Assembly: GCF_018403245.1 (NCBI RefSeq)
Contig: NZ_BOSH01000019.1
Coordinates: 43,854 to 107,853, forward strand
Length of the DNA stretch: 64,000 nt
Reading direction: 5' to 3'
From: Paenibacillus sp. J2TS4
GTDB lineage: Bacteria > Bacillota > Bacilli > Paenibacillales > NBRC-103111
The notes under the pieces are model-generated. The model did no database searches. It was not told the origin of the DNA and saw nothing but the letters and a program-made list of their open reading frames with translations. Shown one piece after another: positions 53,262-62,764 of the stretch; within the stretch, counting starts at the first letter, position 1, and each line of letters starts with the position of its first letter. The translations under genes and the position numbers were made by a program.

Positions 53262-54695
53262 CTATAAAAATCGGCGCGTATGTTTTTTGCCGTCAAAGGT
53301 GAACAGCACCTGTTTGTCTTCGACCACGGTTTCCAGATGAGTCGTTTTACCCCATAGCTGCTGGACGTAAGGTAATGTTTTCTCCACGTATTTCAAATCC
53401 AGCTCAATCCCTTCGAATTGATGCTTCAAATAAAGCTCTCCATTCTTCAAATAGTTTCCATTGTCTACTACGAGATAAGGAAATCCTCCGTTAATTCTTG
53501 AATAAACAAGTTGATCGCGAATGGACTCCCAAGTTTTATCGGTTATTCTCCACTCGCTTCCCTTTTTCTCGAATAAATACAGATCCAGTTCCTCTACGAG
53601 ATCCTTCGTTAAATAGCTTCGGATGAAAGAAGTATCGGAATCAAACTCACGGACCTCAAATAGTTTATTTCGCCCTTCACCCGCTACTCGGCCGTAAAGC
53701 TCGATTTCTTCGGGTGAAGGCTTATCCCACCGCTTCTCGATATCTTCGAATATTTTGAGCCCTAGATAGTATGGATTCAAGCTGTGTCTGGACGGCTGTA
53801 CGACGGCGGAATTAAGCTTGGCGAATTCAATCGTCTCTTCGGAGGTTAAATCCATTTCGCGAAGAATCCGAATGTGCCAGTAGGAGGCCCAGCCCTCGTT
53901 CATGATCTTCGTTTCCATTTGCGGCCAGAAATAAAGCATCTCGTCCCGCATAATCGTCAGGATATCCCGCTGCCAATCCTCCAGCTCGGGAGCATACTGC
54001 TGGATAAACCAGAGCAGATCCTTCTCGGGGGACGGAGGAAACTTTCTAGGCTCTTCGGGTTCCGCTGCCTCTTCTTGCCTATTGTCCAGCGACCATAAAT
54101 CATCGTAAGGAGAGGAGAGGGCCTGGGACTTCTCCTCCTTCTTCTCTTTATTCTCGCGCTGCCTGGAGGCCTGTTTGTAGCGATAGACAAGACTGGGATC
54201 GACATGCTCTTGAATAGCCAGCACTGCGTCGAGGAAGGCTTCGACCTTCTTGCTGCCGTGCTCGATTTCATATAAACGGATTCTTTCAGCCGAGGCCGAC
54301 ATGCTCTCCACCATATTCCGGTTGGTTCTTGAGAAACGAACGTTATTTTTGAAAAAATCACAATGGGCCAGCACATGGGCGACGATCAGCTTATTTTGGA
54401 TGAGGGAGTTGCCTTCCAGCAGGAAAGCGTAGCAAGGATTAGAATTGATGACAAGCTCATAGATTTTGCTTAGGCCGAAATCATATTGCATCTTCATTTT
54501 ATGGAAGGTTTTGCCGAAGCTCCAGTGACTGAACCGGGTCGGCATCCCATAAGCACCGAACGTATAGATGATGTCTGCTGGACAAATTTCGTAACGCATC
54601 GGATAAAAATCGAGCCCAAAGCCTTGGGCGATCTCTGTTATTTCATCAATGCTCCGCTCCAACTGCTTCAGATCGTCAGAGGTCATCATCGTCAC
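53262..54695 (-). CDS. spoVR: SpoVR family protein
   Basis: A 477-residue protein of the SpoVR/YcgB family, needed for normal spore cortex in Bacillus subtilis; its biochemical role is still unclear. It shows the conserved N-terminal PADIIYTFGAYGMPTRFSHW, NPCYAFLLEGNSL, and the MNEGWASYWH motif in the middle, all family hallmarks. Length fits. Translation starts at GTG 54695 (GTGA overlap with yhbH) or the nearby ATG at 54689. It is in an operon with yhbH, the usual partner. The third partner, prkA, is not found here. Confidence 0.95.
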   Translation of the reverse strand: MTMMTSDDLKQLERSIDEITEIAQGFGLDFYPMRYEICPADIIYTFGAYGMPTRFSHWSFGKTFHKMKMQYDFGLSKIYELVINSNPCYAFLLEGNSLIQNKLIVAHVLAHCDFFKNNVRFSRTNRNMVESMSASAERIRLYEIEHGSKKVEAFLDAVLAIQEHVDPSLVYRYKQASRQRENKEKKEEKSQALSSPYDDLWSLDNRQEEAAEPEEPRKFPPSPEKDLLWFIQQYAPELEDWQRDILTIMRDEMLYFWPQMETKIMNEGWASYWHIRILREMDLTSEETIEFAKLNSAVVQPSRHSLNPYYLGLKIFEDIEKRWDKPSPEEIELYGRVAGEGRNKLFEVREFDSDTSFIRSYLTKDLVEELDLYLFEKKGSEWRITDKTWESIRDQLVYSRINGGFPYLVVDNGNYLKNGELYLKHQFEGIELDLKYVEKTLPYVQQLWGKTTHLETVVEDKQVLFTFDGKKHTRRFL

Positions 54696-55840
54696 CCCGT
54701 TTCCTTTTTCCCAAAAAACGCCTTGAGCGCCTTGTAGACTTCCCCTTTTTCTCGGATGATCGAGTACTGGAACTTCTCATTTTGGAGCTGCCGGAAAGCG
54801 GACATAAGAGTACTGCTGCGGTTATATTGATTGACCTCGCCATAGCCGAACATGTTCGCGCGCTGAATGATTCTGCCGATCAATTCCAGGCATTTGGCAT
54901 TATCGGACGTTAAGTTATCGCCGTCGGAGAAATGAAACGGATACAAATTGTAATAAGCCTCCGGGTACCGGCTATCGATAATTTCCAGGCACTTCTGGTA
55001 AGCGGAAGAGCAAATCGTGCCGCCGCTCTCTCCCTTCGTGAAGAACTCGTGCTCGGTTACCTCCTTCGCTTCCGTATGATGGGCGATGAAGACCATCTCG
55101 ACCTGCTCATATTTAGACCGCAAAAAGCGGGTCATCCAGAAAAAAAAGCTGCGGGCGACGTATTTTTCGAAGCTGCCCATCGAGCCGCTGGTGTCCATCA
55201 TAGCAATGATGACGGCGTTGGAATGGGGCTTCTCTACCTCCTCCCACGTTTTGAAGCGCAGATCGTCGGGAGAAATTCCGAAGATTCCCGGCTTCCCGGC
55301 ATTCGCATTGCGTTTTAAATTTTCAAGAATCGTCCGTTTTTTATCGATATTGGACATGATTCCTTTTTTGCGCACATCGTTAAAGACGATATCGGAGGCT
55401 TTCATCAGATCCTTCTGCTTTTCTTGCAGATGGGGCAGCTCCAGCTCCTCGAACAGCAGGGTCTCCAATTCCTCCATCGTCACATCCGCTTCATAATAGT
55501 CTTCACCGGCCTGATCCCCGGCTCCACTTCCTTGGCCCGCCCGGCCTTCCGCCGGATCGGTGCCGAGGATGTCGCCGACCCGGCTGTCCCCATCTCCTTG
55601 CCCAACATGTTTCGACTTATTGTAGTTATATCGAAAACGGTATTCATCCAGGCTGCGGATGGGAACTTTTACGATTTGCTTGCCGTCCGACAAAATAATG
55701 CTCTCCTCGGTGACGAGGTCGGGAAGATTTTGCTTAATTGCTTCCTTGACCTTCCTCTGATGGCGGGTTTGATCCTGATATCCTTTACGGTGCAGCGACC
55801 AATCTTCTCTAGAAACGATAAATAAAGGCTTTTCGGACAT
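54692..55840 (-). CDS. yhbH: YhbH / DUF444 sporulation-associated protein
   Basis: A 382-residue protein of the DUF444 family. A MIDAS-like motif, AMMDTSGSMG, marks a VWA-type domain in the C-terminal half. The N-terminus has the typical DWSLHRKGYQDQTRHQRKVKEAI. In Bacillus the gene is expressed in the mother cell under sigma-E and often lies with prkA and spoVR. AAGGAGG is 7 bases before ATG 55840. It overlaps spoVR by 4 bp. Function is unknown but linked to the PrkA stress/sporulation kinase group. Confidence 0.95.
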   Translation of the reverse strand: MSEKPLFIVSREDWSLHRKGYQDQTRHQRKVKEAIKQNLPDLVTEESIILSDGKQIVKVPIRSLDEYRFRYNYNKSKHVGQGDGDSRVGDILGTDPAEGRAGQGSGAGDQAGEDYYEADVTMEELETLLFEELELPHLQEKQKDLMKASDIVFNDVRKKGIMSNIDKKRTILENLKRNANAGKPGIFGISPDDLRFKTWEEVEKPHSNAVIIAMMDTSGSMGSFEKYVARSFFFWMTRFLRSKYEQVEMVFIAHHTEAKEVTEHEFFTKGESGGTICSSAYQKCLEIIDSRYPEAYYNLYPFHFSDGDNLTSDNAKCLELIGRIIQRANMFGYGEVNQYNRSSTLMSAFRQLQNEKFQYSIIREKGEVYKALKAFFGKKETG

Positions 55841-56207
55841 GCAGGCACCTCCTTGACAATTCTTTCGGAATACTAGCGGACTTAGTCAATAAACTATTAA
55901 GAATGATCGTGTTTCCCGGGTGTTATTCAAATATATTCAATTTTTGAAAAACCATGTATGGAATGCGCCTATTTCAAAAGGAAGAAGCAGATAAATAAGC
56001 AGGCAGCCTTGCAAAGGCGTCTATTTGAGAGGGGTTGTTGTAAGAGCAACCGTTCTGCGGGTTACTCGACCGTTGGGGGAACGGAACCCGGTGATTATTC
56101 TTCAGTCGCATGAGGAAGAAACCTTTCGTTCCATGGGAATATCTTATCTTACTCTGGATGGACCTGGGACACGCATCCCGGCAGGGATTTTATTTAGTCA
56201 AGGAATT

Positions 56208-56246
56208 AGAAAAAGGCCTCTCCGCGCGGAAGCGGAAAAGACCTCT
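56208..56246 (-). terminator. Terminator of the DUF4190 gene (gene-free 55841-56309)
   Basis: On the minus strand, AGGTCTTTTCCGC and GCGGAGAGGCCT pair (with G-U pairs and one bulge) and are followed by TTTTTC. The rest of 55841-56309 shows no supportable gene; a 117-codon plus-strand frame there lacks a ribosome binding site and crosses this terminator. Confidence 0.65.
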
Positions 56247-56309
56247 TATAATAAGCAAAAAGAAAGGAAACGGAAAAGCGTCTTTCATCCCTTAATGCCC
56301 GGGGAGTAT

Positions 56310-56753
56310 CTAAATCCTTCCCATTCCCATGGAAAGAAGGAAGAAGAGGAGCGGAATGCCAACCATAATGCCGCTTAGAATGGTCCCGGTAATGGCAAAC
56401 GCTTTTTTGCGGTTTTTTTGCAGCAAACCGATAATGCCCAGCACAAGCGCAATCAACGAAGTGACAAAAGCTCCGAGCATTCCTAAACCGACAAAAAGAA
56501 TCACGGTAACGAGCTCCGGCGTTTGCTGAAGCTGTTCGATATTTTCTATAGTTAAGTCCGGCAGGGCCGCCAGCTTGTTGGCCAGAACAGCCGTGCTTAA
56601 AATAATCAAAACGATGTAACCTATCCCGGCCAGAAGCGACACGATAAAAGAAGCGATTCCCGGTCCCGAATGTTTCTCGGGAGCGATAAATTCATTTCGG
56701 GCATACCCCGAATCCCGAGGACGCTCCGATTCGTGTTCATTGAAATTTTCCAT
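56310..56753 (-). CDS. DUF4190-domain membrane protein
   Basis: A 147-residue protein. A charged, hydrophilic N-terminus (to about residue 30) is followed by three hydrophobic segments (about 32-60, 85-115, 122-145). The first and second are separated by a short extracellular loop. The C-terminal pair resembles DUF4190 (LGIIGLLQKNRKKAFAITG). It is a small integral membrane protein of unknown role. The start is ATG 56753 after AGGGGG. It is monocistronic and divergent from the DUF423 gene. Confidence 0.75.
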   Translation of the reverse strand: MENFNEHESERPRDSGYARNEFIAPEKHSGPGIASFIVSLLAGIGYIVLIILSTAVLANKLAALPDLTIENIEQLQQTPELVTVILFVGLGMLGAFVTSLIALVLGIIGLLQKNRKKAFAITGTILSGIMVGIPLLFFLLSMGMGRI

Positions 56754-56921
56754 TTGTGTACCCCCTATTTCGTACCATATCTTATATTATTACCATATTA
56801 ATCGAAATCAAGGATAATTGAAACTCTAACCACCTGTCAACAACTCATGGCTCAAGTCACGAGCATTCGTAAAAAAATTATGATATGATGCTGACAAAGG
56901 TTCCATGCGAGGAGGCAAACC

Positions 56922-57296
56922 ATGCATAAGCAGTTCATCATTCTTGGCAGCGTCTGTGCTCTGCTGGCTGTTGCTTTGGGCGCTTTCGGCGCTCATGGAT
57001 TAGAAGCCACTTTAGATGACAAAATGCTGAGTATTTTTGAGACCGGGGTCAAATATCATATGTATCACGCCCTTGGGCTGCTCGTTATTGCTGCGCTATC
57101 CATGAGGATGCCCCAATCCAGACAGCTGCTGTGGGCCGGCAGGCTTATTTTCTGTGGTATTCTTATTTTCTCGGGAAGCTTATATGTCTTAAGCATGACG
57201 GGGATAACTGCCTTGGGGATGATCACTCCCATTGGCGGGGTGTTATTTATCGTCGGGTGGGCGCTAGTGGCGATTTCTGCTATTAAAATGAAGTGA
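56922..57296 (+). CDS. DUF423 (YwdK-like) membrane protein
   Basis: A 124-residue integral membrane protein with four transmembrane helices. The family signature GAFGAHGLE near residue 25 and KYHMYHALGLLVIA near 45 are intact, as is ITPIGGVLFIVGW at the end. Function is unknown. GAGGAGG is 6 bases before ATG 56922. It is followed by its own terminator, so it is probably monocistronic. Confidence 0.92.
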   Translation: MHKQFIILGSVCALLAVALGAFGAHGLEATLDDKMLSIFETGVKYHMYHALGLLVIAALSMRMPQSRQLLWAGRLIFCGILIFSGSLYVLSMTGITALGMITPIGGVLFIVGWALVAISAIKMK

Positions 57297-57310
57297 GTGA
57301 ATTCGGAACA

Positions 57311-57352
57311 GGGCCGTTTTTCCATGGCAACTTGGGAAAAGCGGCTCTTTTC
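57311..57352 (+). terminator. Terminator of the DUF423 gene
   Basis: GGGCCGTTTTTCC pairs imperfectly with GGGAAAAGCGGCTC and is followed by TTTTC, 15 bp after the stop. Confidence 0.7.
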
Positions 57353-57434
57353 GCGCCTCGGCCAGCTTACATAACAATAGAACTATACGTAAATTCACAA
57401 AATATGGACTGTATCATTTCGTGCATGGAAGGAG

Positions 57435-60400
57435 ATGGCTGTAAAGATGGATGCCTTAGCTTCGTTTCACCCGGTATTGGCGGGGTGGTTTCGGCAATCC
57501 TTTGGAGAACCGACAGAGGTGCAGCGTAAAGCATGGAAAGGGGTGGCTGCAGGCTGTCACACGCTTATTGCTTCCCCTACTGGATCAGGCAAAACTTTGG
57601 CCGCGCTGCTGCCTTGCCTGGATTCGCTTGTCCAAAGCAAAGAGCGGCCGGCGAAGGCGGAGCCCGGGGTCAGGGTATTGTACATTACTCCGCTTAAGGC
57701 GCTCAACAACGATATTCACCATCATTTGTTCCGGTTTGTCGAGCAGTTGAAGCAGTACTCACTTGAGCTCGGAGAGGCATGGCCGGATTTAAAAATCGGC
57801 GTCAGAACCGGGGATACTTCGCAGAGCACCCGCACATCCATGCTGCGTCATCCGCCGGATTTGCTGGTTACGACACCTGAATCCTTTTATCTTATGATGA
57901 CCTCACCGAAGGCGAGGGAAATATTGAAGACGGTAGAAAAAGTAATCGTCGACGAAATTCACAGCCTGGCCGCGGATAAAAGAGGGGTTCATCTGACCCT
58001 TACGCTGGAGCGGCTGGTGGAATGGTGCGGCCGATCGTTTCAGCGGATCGGCGTCTCCGCCACTCAGAAGCCGCTGGAGCGGGTCGCCCGTTTCCTGGGG
58101 GGCTGGGAGGAAGCCGGCTCCGGCGAGGAAAACGCAGCAGGCGAGAATAAGCCAGCAAGCTTGAAGAAAGCAGCGGATGAGAAGAAGGCGGTCAACGAGT
58201 CAACGGCAGCTTGCGTGAAGGGAGAAGGCATTACGGAGGGCGCAGCCGGAGAGGCTGGGGCAGCGTGCGAGGAGAATGCTGCGGATGGGAACAATCCCAT
58301 GCCGTGGGAAAGCCGCACTATGCAGCCGCGTAGCGTCGTCATCGTGCAAAGCGAGATGGAGAAGCGCTACGAGCTGCTCGTCACGATGCCGGACCGGCCG
58401 GCGCCGTCACGAGAGAAGGAGCTGTTCTGGCTCTCCATCGTGGAACGAATCGTGCAGCTGATGGACGATTGCAGAACGGCGCTCCTCTTCGTCAACAACC
58501 GGCGGCTGTGCGAGCGGCTGACGCTGCGGCTGAACGAGCACTTCGGCTATGAGGCGGCGCGTTCCCACCACGGCAGCGTATCGCGCGAGAAGCGGCTCGA
58601 GGTCGAGCGGCTGCTGAAGGAAGGCGCCTTGCGCTGCCTCGTCGCGACGTCGTCGCTGGAGCTCGGCATCGATGTGGGGCATGTCGATCGTGTGATCCAG
58701 ATCGACAGCCCCAAGCAGGCCGCCGCCGGCATCCAGCGCATCGGCCGCGCGGGCCACGCCGTCGGCGATGTCAGCCGCGGCTTCATCCTCGCGCGCAGTC
58801 GCGGCGAGCTGCCGGAAGCCGCTGTGCTGGCGCGGCTCATCGCTGCCCGGGACATCGAGGAAATCCGCATTCCGCGGCATTCCCTCGATGTCCTCTCCCA
58901 GCAGGTGACGGCGATGGTCGCCGTCGACGACTGGGAGGAGGGGCAGCTCTATCGCGCGCTCACGCGCAGCGACTGCTTCCGCGGCTTCCCGCGCGGCCGG
59001 TTCCGCGGTCTGCTCGAGGTGCTGGCGGGGCTCTATCCATTCGCCCGCCCGCTGCTCGATTGGGACCGCGATACCGGCCGGCTCAGCCGCCGCGCTCATA
59101 CGCCCATGGCGGCCATCATGGGCGCAGGCACCATTCCCCACAGCAGCGGCTATCCGGTGTACCATATGGACACCCGGCAGCACCTCGGGGAATTGGATGA
59201 GGAATTCGTCTTCGAGAGCCGGCCTGGCGACGTCTTCCAACTGGGGACGAATTCCTGGTCCATCCGGTCGATTAAGCACGACCGGGTCTATGTGACGGAA
59301 GCGGAGAACCGCTTCAGCGAGATTCCGTTCTGGCGGGCGGAAGCGCTCGGCCGCAGTTATGAGCTGGGAGTGCGGATCGGACAGTTTATGGCCCAGCTGG
59401 GCGATAGAGCGGAAGGGTCGGCGCAGCAGGCTCAGCAATGGCTGATGGACGAATATGCGCTGGATGCGCGGGCGGCGGAGCAATTGACGTCCTGGGTGCG
59501 GAGCCAGCAAGCGGTCTGCCCGCTGCCTACGGATCGAAGGATCATCGTCGAGCAGTTTACCGATGATACCCGCCAGCATCACGTCATTATTCATTCGCTG
59601 TTAGGCCGCCGGTTCAATTTGACCTGGCAGCTGGCGATTCAAGCGAAGCTTAGTGGAACGGTTCGTCGAACCTATTATGCGAATGCCAAGGATAACGGCA
59701 TCGAGTTCATTTTCCCGGAATGGGACCCGGTCTGGTTATCGCTGATGCGGCAGGTGGATGCGGCTTCCCTGGACCAGCTGCTGCTGGAATCCCTCCCCGG
59801 ATCGCCTATGCTGGGAATTGCTTTTCGCCGCATAGCGGAGACCTCTCTGCTGCTCTCCAAGGGGTTCAGTCGTGTTCCGGCCTGGAAGAAGCGGTTGCGG
59901 AGCGAAGGATTGCTGGAGGAGGCGCTGCCTTATGCGGACCGATTTCCTTTTTTACGGGAGGCCGTGAAGGAATGTATGGAAGACACGCTGGACACGGAGA
60001 ACCTAAAAGACGTGCTGACCCGAATCGGGACAGGGGAAATGGAATGGAAGGTGGAACAGACCCGATTTCCCTCTCCCTTTGCCGCCCAGTTTTTGCTCGA
60101 TTATGTCGGGGTGTCGCTGTATGAATCCGACGCCTTGAAGCCGGATCTTCAGGTTCAACTGGCCAGTGTCAGCAAGGAATTGGCTGCTCAATATTTTGGA
60201 GAAGACAGTCTTAAAGGAATGATCCATCCGGAGGCGTTGAGCCAGGAGAAGAAGCGGCTGGAACGGGGAGAAGGGCTGGAATGGAACGGTCCCGAAGACT
60301 TGTATCGGCTGCTTAAAGAGCGGGGCGATCAGACGGAGGAAGAGCTTAGCCGGCTGGCTGGAAGCCATGCGGCGGAATGGCTTCCGGAGCTGGCGGCGGC

Positions 60401-61988
60401 GGGACGGGTTACGGCATGGACAATCGGGGATGAGCAGCGTTGGATTTGCCGGGATGAGCAGCATTTATATGAAACGAGGGAAAAGGATTCGATAGCGGCT
60501 ACCTTTATCTATAAACGCTATATTGATCATCGCCTGTCTTTTACCCCGGAACAGCTGCAAAGCCGATACGGTTTAACTCCCGAGCGGACGAAGGAGCTGC
60601 TGGCAAGCTGGCAGGAGAGCGGGATGATGGAGCCTGCGCCATTTGCCCATGAAGGCAAGGAAGAACTCTTTACAAGCACGCAGGTAACCCGCCGAATGAT
60701 CCGCATATCGATTCGGGATTTTCGCAGAGCTTCCGAGAGGGTGCCCTCCGCTCGATTCTGTCGTTATCTCGTGGAACGTCACCGGATGACCGCCGGTCAG
60801 CGTCTGGGCGGATCGGAGGGATTGCGGACAGTGCTGGAGGAACTGCAAGGTGTCTTTCTGCCGCTGGACCAATGGGAAAGCATCGTATTTCCTTCCCGCT
60901 TGACGGCCTACCGCAAGGAAGAGCTCGACTTATTGCTCGCTTCCGGAGAATGGATTTGGCTGGGCGCTAAGGAAGAGAATGAAAAGGCGGGACGCATAGC
61001 TTTCTTTAAAGTGGAAGCCAAGCCGTTGTATTCGCCTTTTATGCAAGCTATGCGATCGCCCGCTGCGGATAGCGCTCATCCGGAGCTGCTCCAACTGCTG
61101 CAGGCAAAAGGGGCCAGCTTCTTGACCGTTCTGAGCCGGGAAACCGGAGAAGTGCCGTCCGTTCTGCTGGACAAGCTGATCGATCTGGTTTGGGAGGGAC
61201 GCGTATCCAACGACCAATTGGGACCGGTCCGCAGCTATAAGCAAGCGAAGAGCGCTCGACCCGGCAAGTTCCAATCCGGTCTGGGACGCTGGTATGCATT
61301 GGATGAATGGGCGCAGCCGGACAACCGCGCCTCGCCATTGGCCAACACGGCAGGGGAAGAGTCCGCGTTACAATGGGCCCATCTGCTGCTTAAGCGGTAT
61401 GGAGCGGTGACGAAGGAAACGGCAAAGGATGCCCCGTTTGCGTGGGAGACGATGTCGGGCATTTTTCGCAGACTCGAAGAATGGGGAATGGTCACTCGCG
61501 GAATGTTCGTGCAAGGAGTCAGCGCCATGCAATTCGCTCTCAAAGAGACAGCCGAGTCCCTGAACAGCGTCCGTTACTCTGATTCGGAGCTTATTCTGTT
61601 ATCCGCCTCCGATCCTGTCAATCCTTATGGGGCGACGGTGCCGTGGCCGAATCGGAACGAGGCGTCATTTGCCCGCAAGCCGGGCAATTATATCGTGCTG
61701 TGCGGGGACAGGTGGCTTTTGTGGCTGGAGCATTACGGCAAGAAAATATGGACGATGGAGGAAGAAGGCGCAGAGGATTCAGCAGCGAGGGAATCCTGGC
61801 CGGAATGGAGGGACCTGCTCCCGGATTTGCTTTCCCGAATATTGCGCCAAAGCGGTCAAAGGAAAATCGCGGTTGAACAATGGAACGGTCAGCCGGTAGC
61901 GGAAACGGCAGCCACAGAGTGGCTAGTGCAGAGCGGAGCCGAGCGCGACCGTCACAAAATCGTTATATGGCCCAGTTCATTCCGATAG
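57435..61988 (+). CDS. Lhr-family DEAD/DEAH-box helicase
   Basis: A 1517-residue superfamily-2 helicase like Lhr (3'-5' DNA/RNA unwinding in repair). Walker A (ASPTGSGKT) is at 46-54 and the DEIH box near 172-176. Motif VI-like QRIGRAGHAVG is in the second RecA domain, and the Lhr core winged-helix and beta domain and the long C-terminal extension follow. About residues 223-298 form a low-complexity Ala/Glu/Lys/Gly insertion between the two RecA lobes, not expected in the family. GC content rises sharply over about 58320-59240. The start is uncertain: ATG 57435 is too near GGAG, ATG 57447 too far. Confidence 0.9.
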   Translation: MAVKMDALASFHPVLAGWFRQSFGEPTEVQRKAWKGVAAGCHTLIASPTGSGKTLAALLPCLDSLVQSKERPAKAEPGVRVLYITPLKALNNDIHHHLFRFVEQLKQYSLELGEAWPDLKIGVRTGDTSQSTRTSMLRHPPDLLVTTPESFYLMMTSPKAREILKTVEKVIVDEIHSLAADKRGVHLTLTLERLVEWCGRSFQRIGVSATQKPLERVARFLGGWEEAGSGEENAAGENKPASLKKAADEKKAVNESTAACVKGEGITEGAAGEAGAACEENAADGNNPMPWESRTMQPRSVVIVQSEMEKRYELLVTMPDRPAPSREKELFWLSIVERIVQLMDDCRTALLFVNNRRLCERLTLRLNEHFGYEAARSHHGSVSREKRLEVERLLKEGALRCLVATSSLELGIDVGHVDRVIQIDSPKQAAAGIQRIGRAGHAVGDVSRGFILARSRGELPEAAVLARLIAARDIEEIRIPRHSLDVLSQQVTAMVAVDDWEEGQLYRALTRSDCFRGFPRGRFRGLLEVLAGLYPFARPLLDWDRDTGRLSRRAHTPMAAIMGAGTIPHSSGYPVYHMDTRQHLGELDEEFVFESRPGDVFQLGTNSWSIRSIKHDRVYVTEAENRFSEIPFWRAEALGRSYELGVRIGQFMAQLGDRAEGSAQQAQQWLMDEYALDARAAEQLTSWVRSQQAVCPLPTDRRIIVEQFTDDTRQHHVIIHSLLGRRFNLTWQLAIQAKLSGTVRRTYYANAKDNGIEFIFPEWDPVWLSLMRQVDAASLDQLLLESLPGSPMLGIAFRRIAETSLLLSKGFSRVPAWKKRLRSEGLLEEALPYADRFPFLREAVKECMEDTLDTENLKDVLTRIGTGEMEWKVEQTRFPSPFAAQFLLDYVGVSLYESDALKPDLQVQLASVSKELAAQYFGEDSLKGMIHPEALSQEKKRLERGEGLEWNGPEDLYRLLKERGDQTEEELSRLAGSHAAEWLPELAAAGRVTAWTIGDEQRWICRDEQHLYETREKDSIAATFIYKRYIDHRLSFTPEQLQSRYGLTPERTKELLASWQESGMMEPAPFAHEGKEELFTSTQVTRRMIRISIRDFRRASERVPSARFCRYLVERHRMTAGQRLGGSEGLRTVLEELQGVFLPLDQWESIVFPSRLTAYRKEELDLLLASGEWIWLGAKEENEKAGRIAFFKVEAKPLYSPFMQAMRSPAADSAHPELLQLLQAKGASFLTVLSRETGEVPSVLLDKLIDLVWEGRVSNDQLGPVRSYKQAKSARPGKFQSGLGRWYALDEWAQPDNRASPLANTAGEESALQWAHLLLKRYGAVTKETAKDAPFAWETMSGIFRRLEEWGMVTRGMFVQGVSAMQFALKETAESLNSVRYSDSELILLSASDPVNPYGATVPWPNRNEASFARKPGNYIVLCGDRWLLWLEHYGKKIWTMEEEGAEDSAARESWPEWRDLLPDLLSRILRQSGQRKIAVEQWNGQPVAETAATEWLVQSGAERDRHKIVIWPSSFR

Positions 61989-62057
61989 CCGCCTATAACC
62001 GGATGTCCCTGCCCCTCATATGCTAATAGGGACAGTGTGGGAAAGGGGATGCTCCAT

Positions 62058-62360
62058 ATGATGCAGGTCAAACCGATCGATATCGGCGGACGGACAGCTC
62101 TAGGGATTGAAGTGAAGCTGCCGAAGACCACTTTGCTGGCCGTAACTACCGATAAGGGTTATATTATGTGCGGCGCTTTGGATGTCCAACTGTTGAACGA
62201 TAAGCTGAAGGATCGCAAAATCATCGCCGGCCGAGCGGTCGGAGTCCGAACGCTGGAAGAATTATTGGAAGCGCCATTGGAGTCCGTTACTTTGGAAGCA
62301 GAGACGCTAGGCATTCATTCGGGAATGAAAGGAATGGATGCGGTCGCCAAGATGATGTGA
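62058..62360 (+). CDS. DUF1805 / YunC family protein
   Basis: A 100-residue protein of the YunC family. The conserved segments GIEVKLPKTTLLAVTTDKGYIMCG and GRAVGVRTLEELLEAPLE match it. The function is unknown; in Bacillus subtilis yunC lies near yunB and yunD. The start is ATG 62058, 9 bases after AAAGGGG; an upstream GTG at 62037 is less likely. It ends in a strong terminator. Confidence 0.9.
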   Translation: MMQVKPIDIGGRTALGIEVKLPKTTLLAVTTDKGYIMCGALDVQLLNDKLKDRKIIAGRAVGVRTLEELLEAPLESVTLEAETLGIHSGMKGMDAVAKMM

Positions 62361-62407
62361 TTCCTGGGCAGGATTCGTACTACCTCTTCGCCATCTCTAT
62401 TACAGTT

Positions 62408-62440
62408 GGGCCTGCACTTCACGGTGCCGGCCCTTTTTTT
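62408..62440 (+). terminator. Terminator of the yunC-like gene
   Basis: GGGCCTGCAC pairs with GTGCCGGCCC (one mismatch) and is followed by seven T. Confidence 0.9.
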
Positions 62441-62679
62441 ACCACATATATAGATTTTATAAATCAACTTTCGCAGCTTGAAAATCATCACAGAGCCTTT
62501 ATGTCTTTGGGTAATGTTGGCTCTTCATTGCTGGAGTTGACCGCTGAATTAAAACTAAGTTCTTTCTAGTGTGGTAAAAACAACCTTTAAACGCGGCCGC
62601 TCATCCTTGATGGATTCCGATAGAGCTTTTCTCACAGCCACTACAAATTATAATGAACGGGACATTGGCGGAGGTGAAG

Positions 62680-62709
62680 TTCCGCTTCAAGGGTCGTCTC
62701 TGCTATAAT
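62680..62709 (+). promoter_or_regulatory. Candidate thyA promoter (gene-free 62441-62764)
   Basis: A perfect TATAAT (62704-62709) has a weak -35 (TTCCGC) 18 bases upstream. It lies 56 bp before the thyA start. Nothing else supportable is in this gap. Confidence 0.45.
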
Positions 62710-62764
62710 GAGTCTTATAAGTTTGCCGTATCTATAGTTTATGATTCTACGCGTGAGGTGCACA

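Noticed and set aside
56025..56378. 117-codon plus-strand frame between yhbH and the DUF4190 gene
   Set aside because: It has no ribosome binding site and crosses the minus-strand terminator and the end of the real DUF4190 gene; composition is not protein-like.
57435..57750. Possible separate short gene at the helicase start
   Set aside because: The alternative frame at 57502 overlaps the Walker A coding region; it is a shadow of the helicase.
62357..62569. 70-codon frame after the yunC-like gene
   Set aside because: It contains the strong terminator of that gene and has no ribosome binding site.
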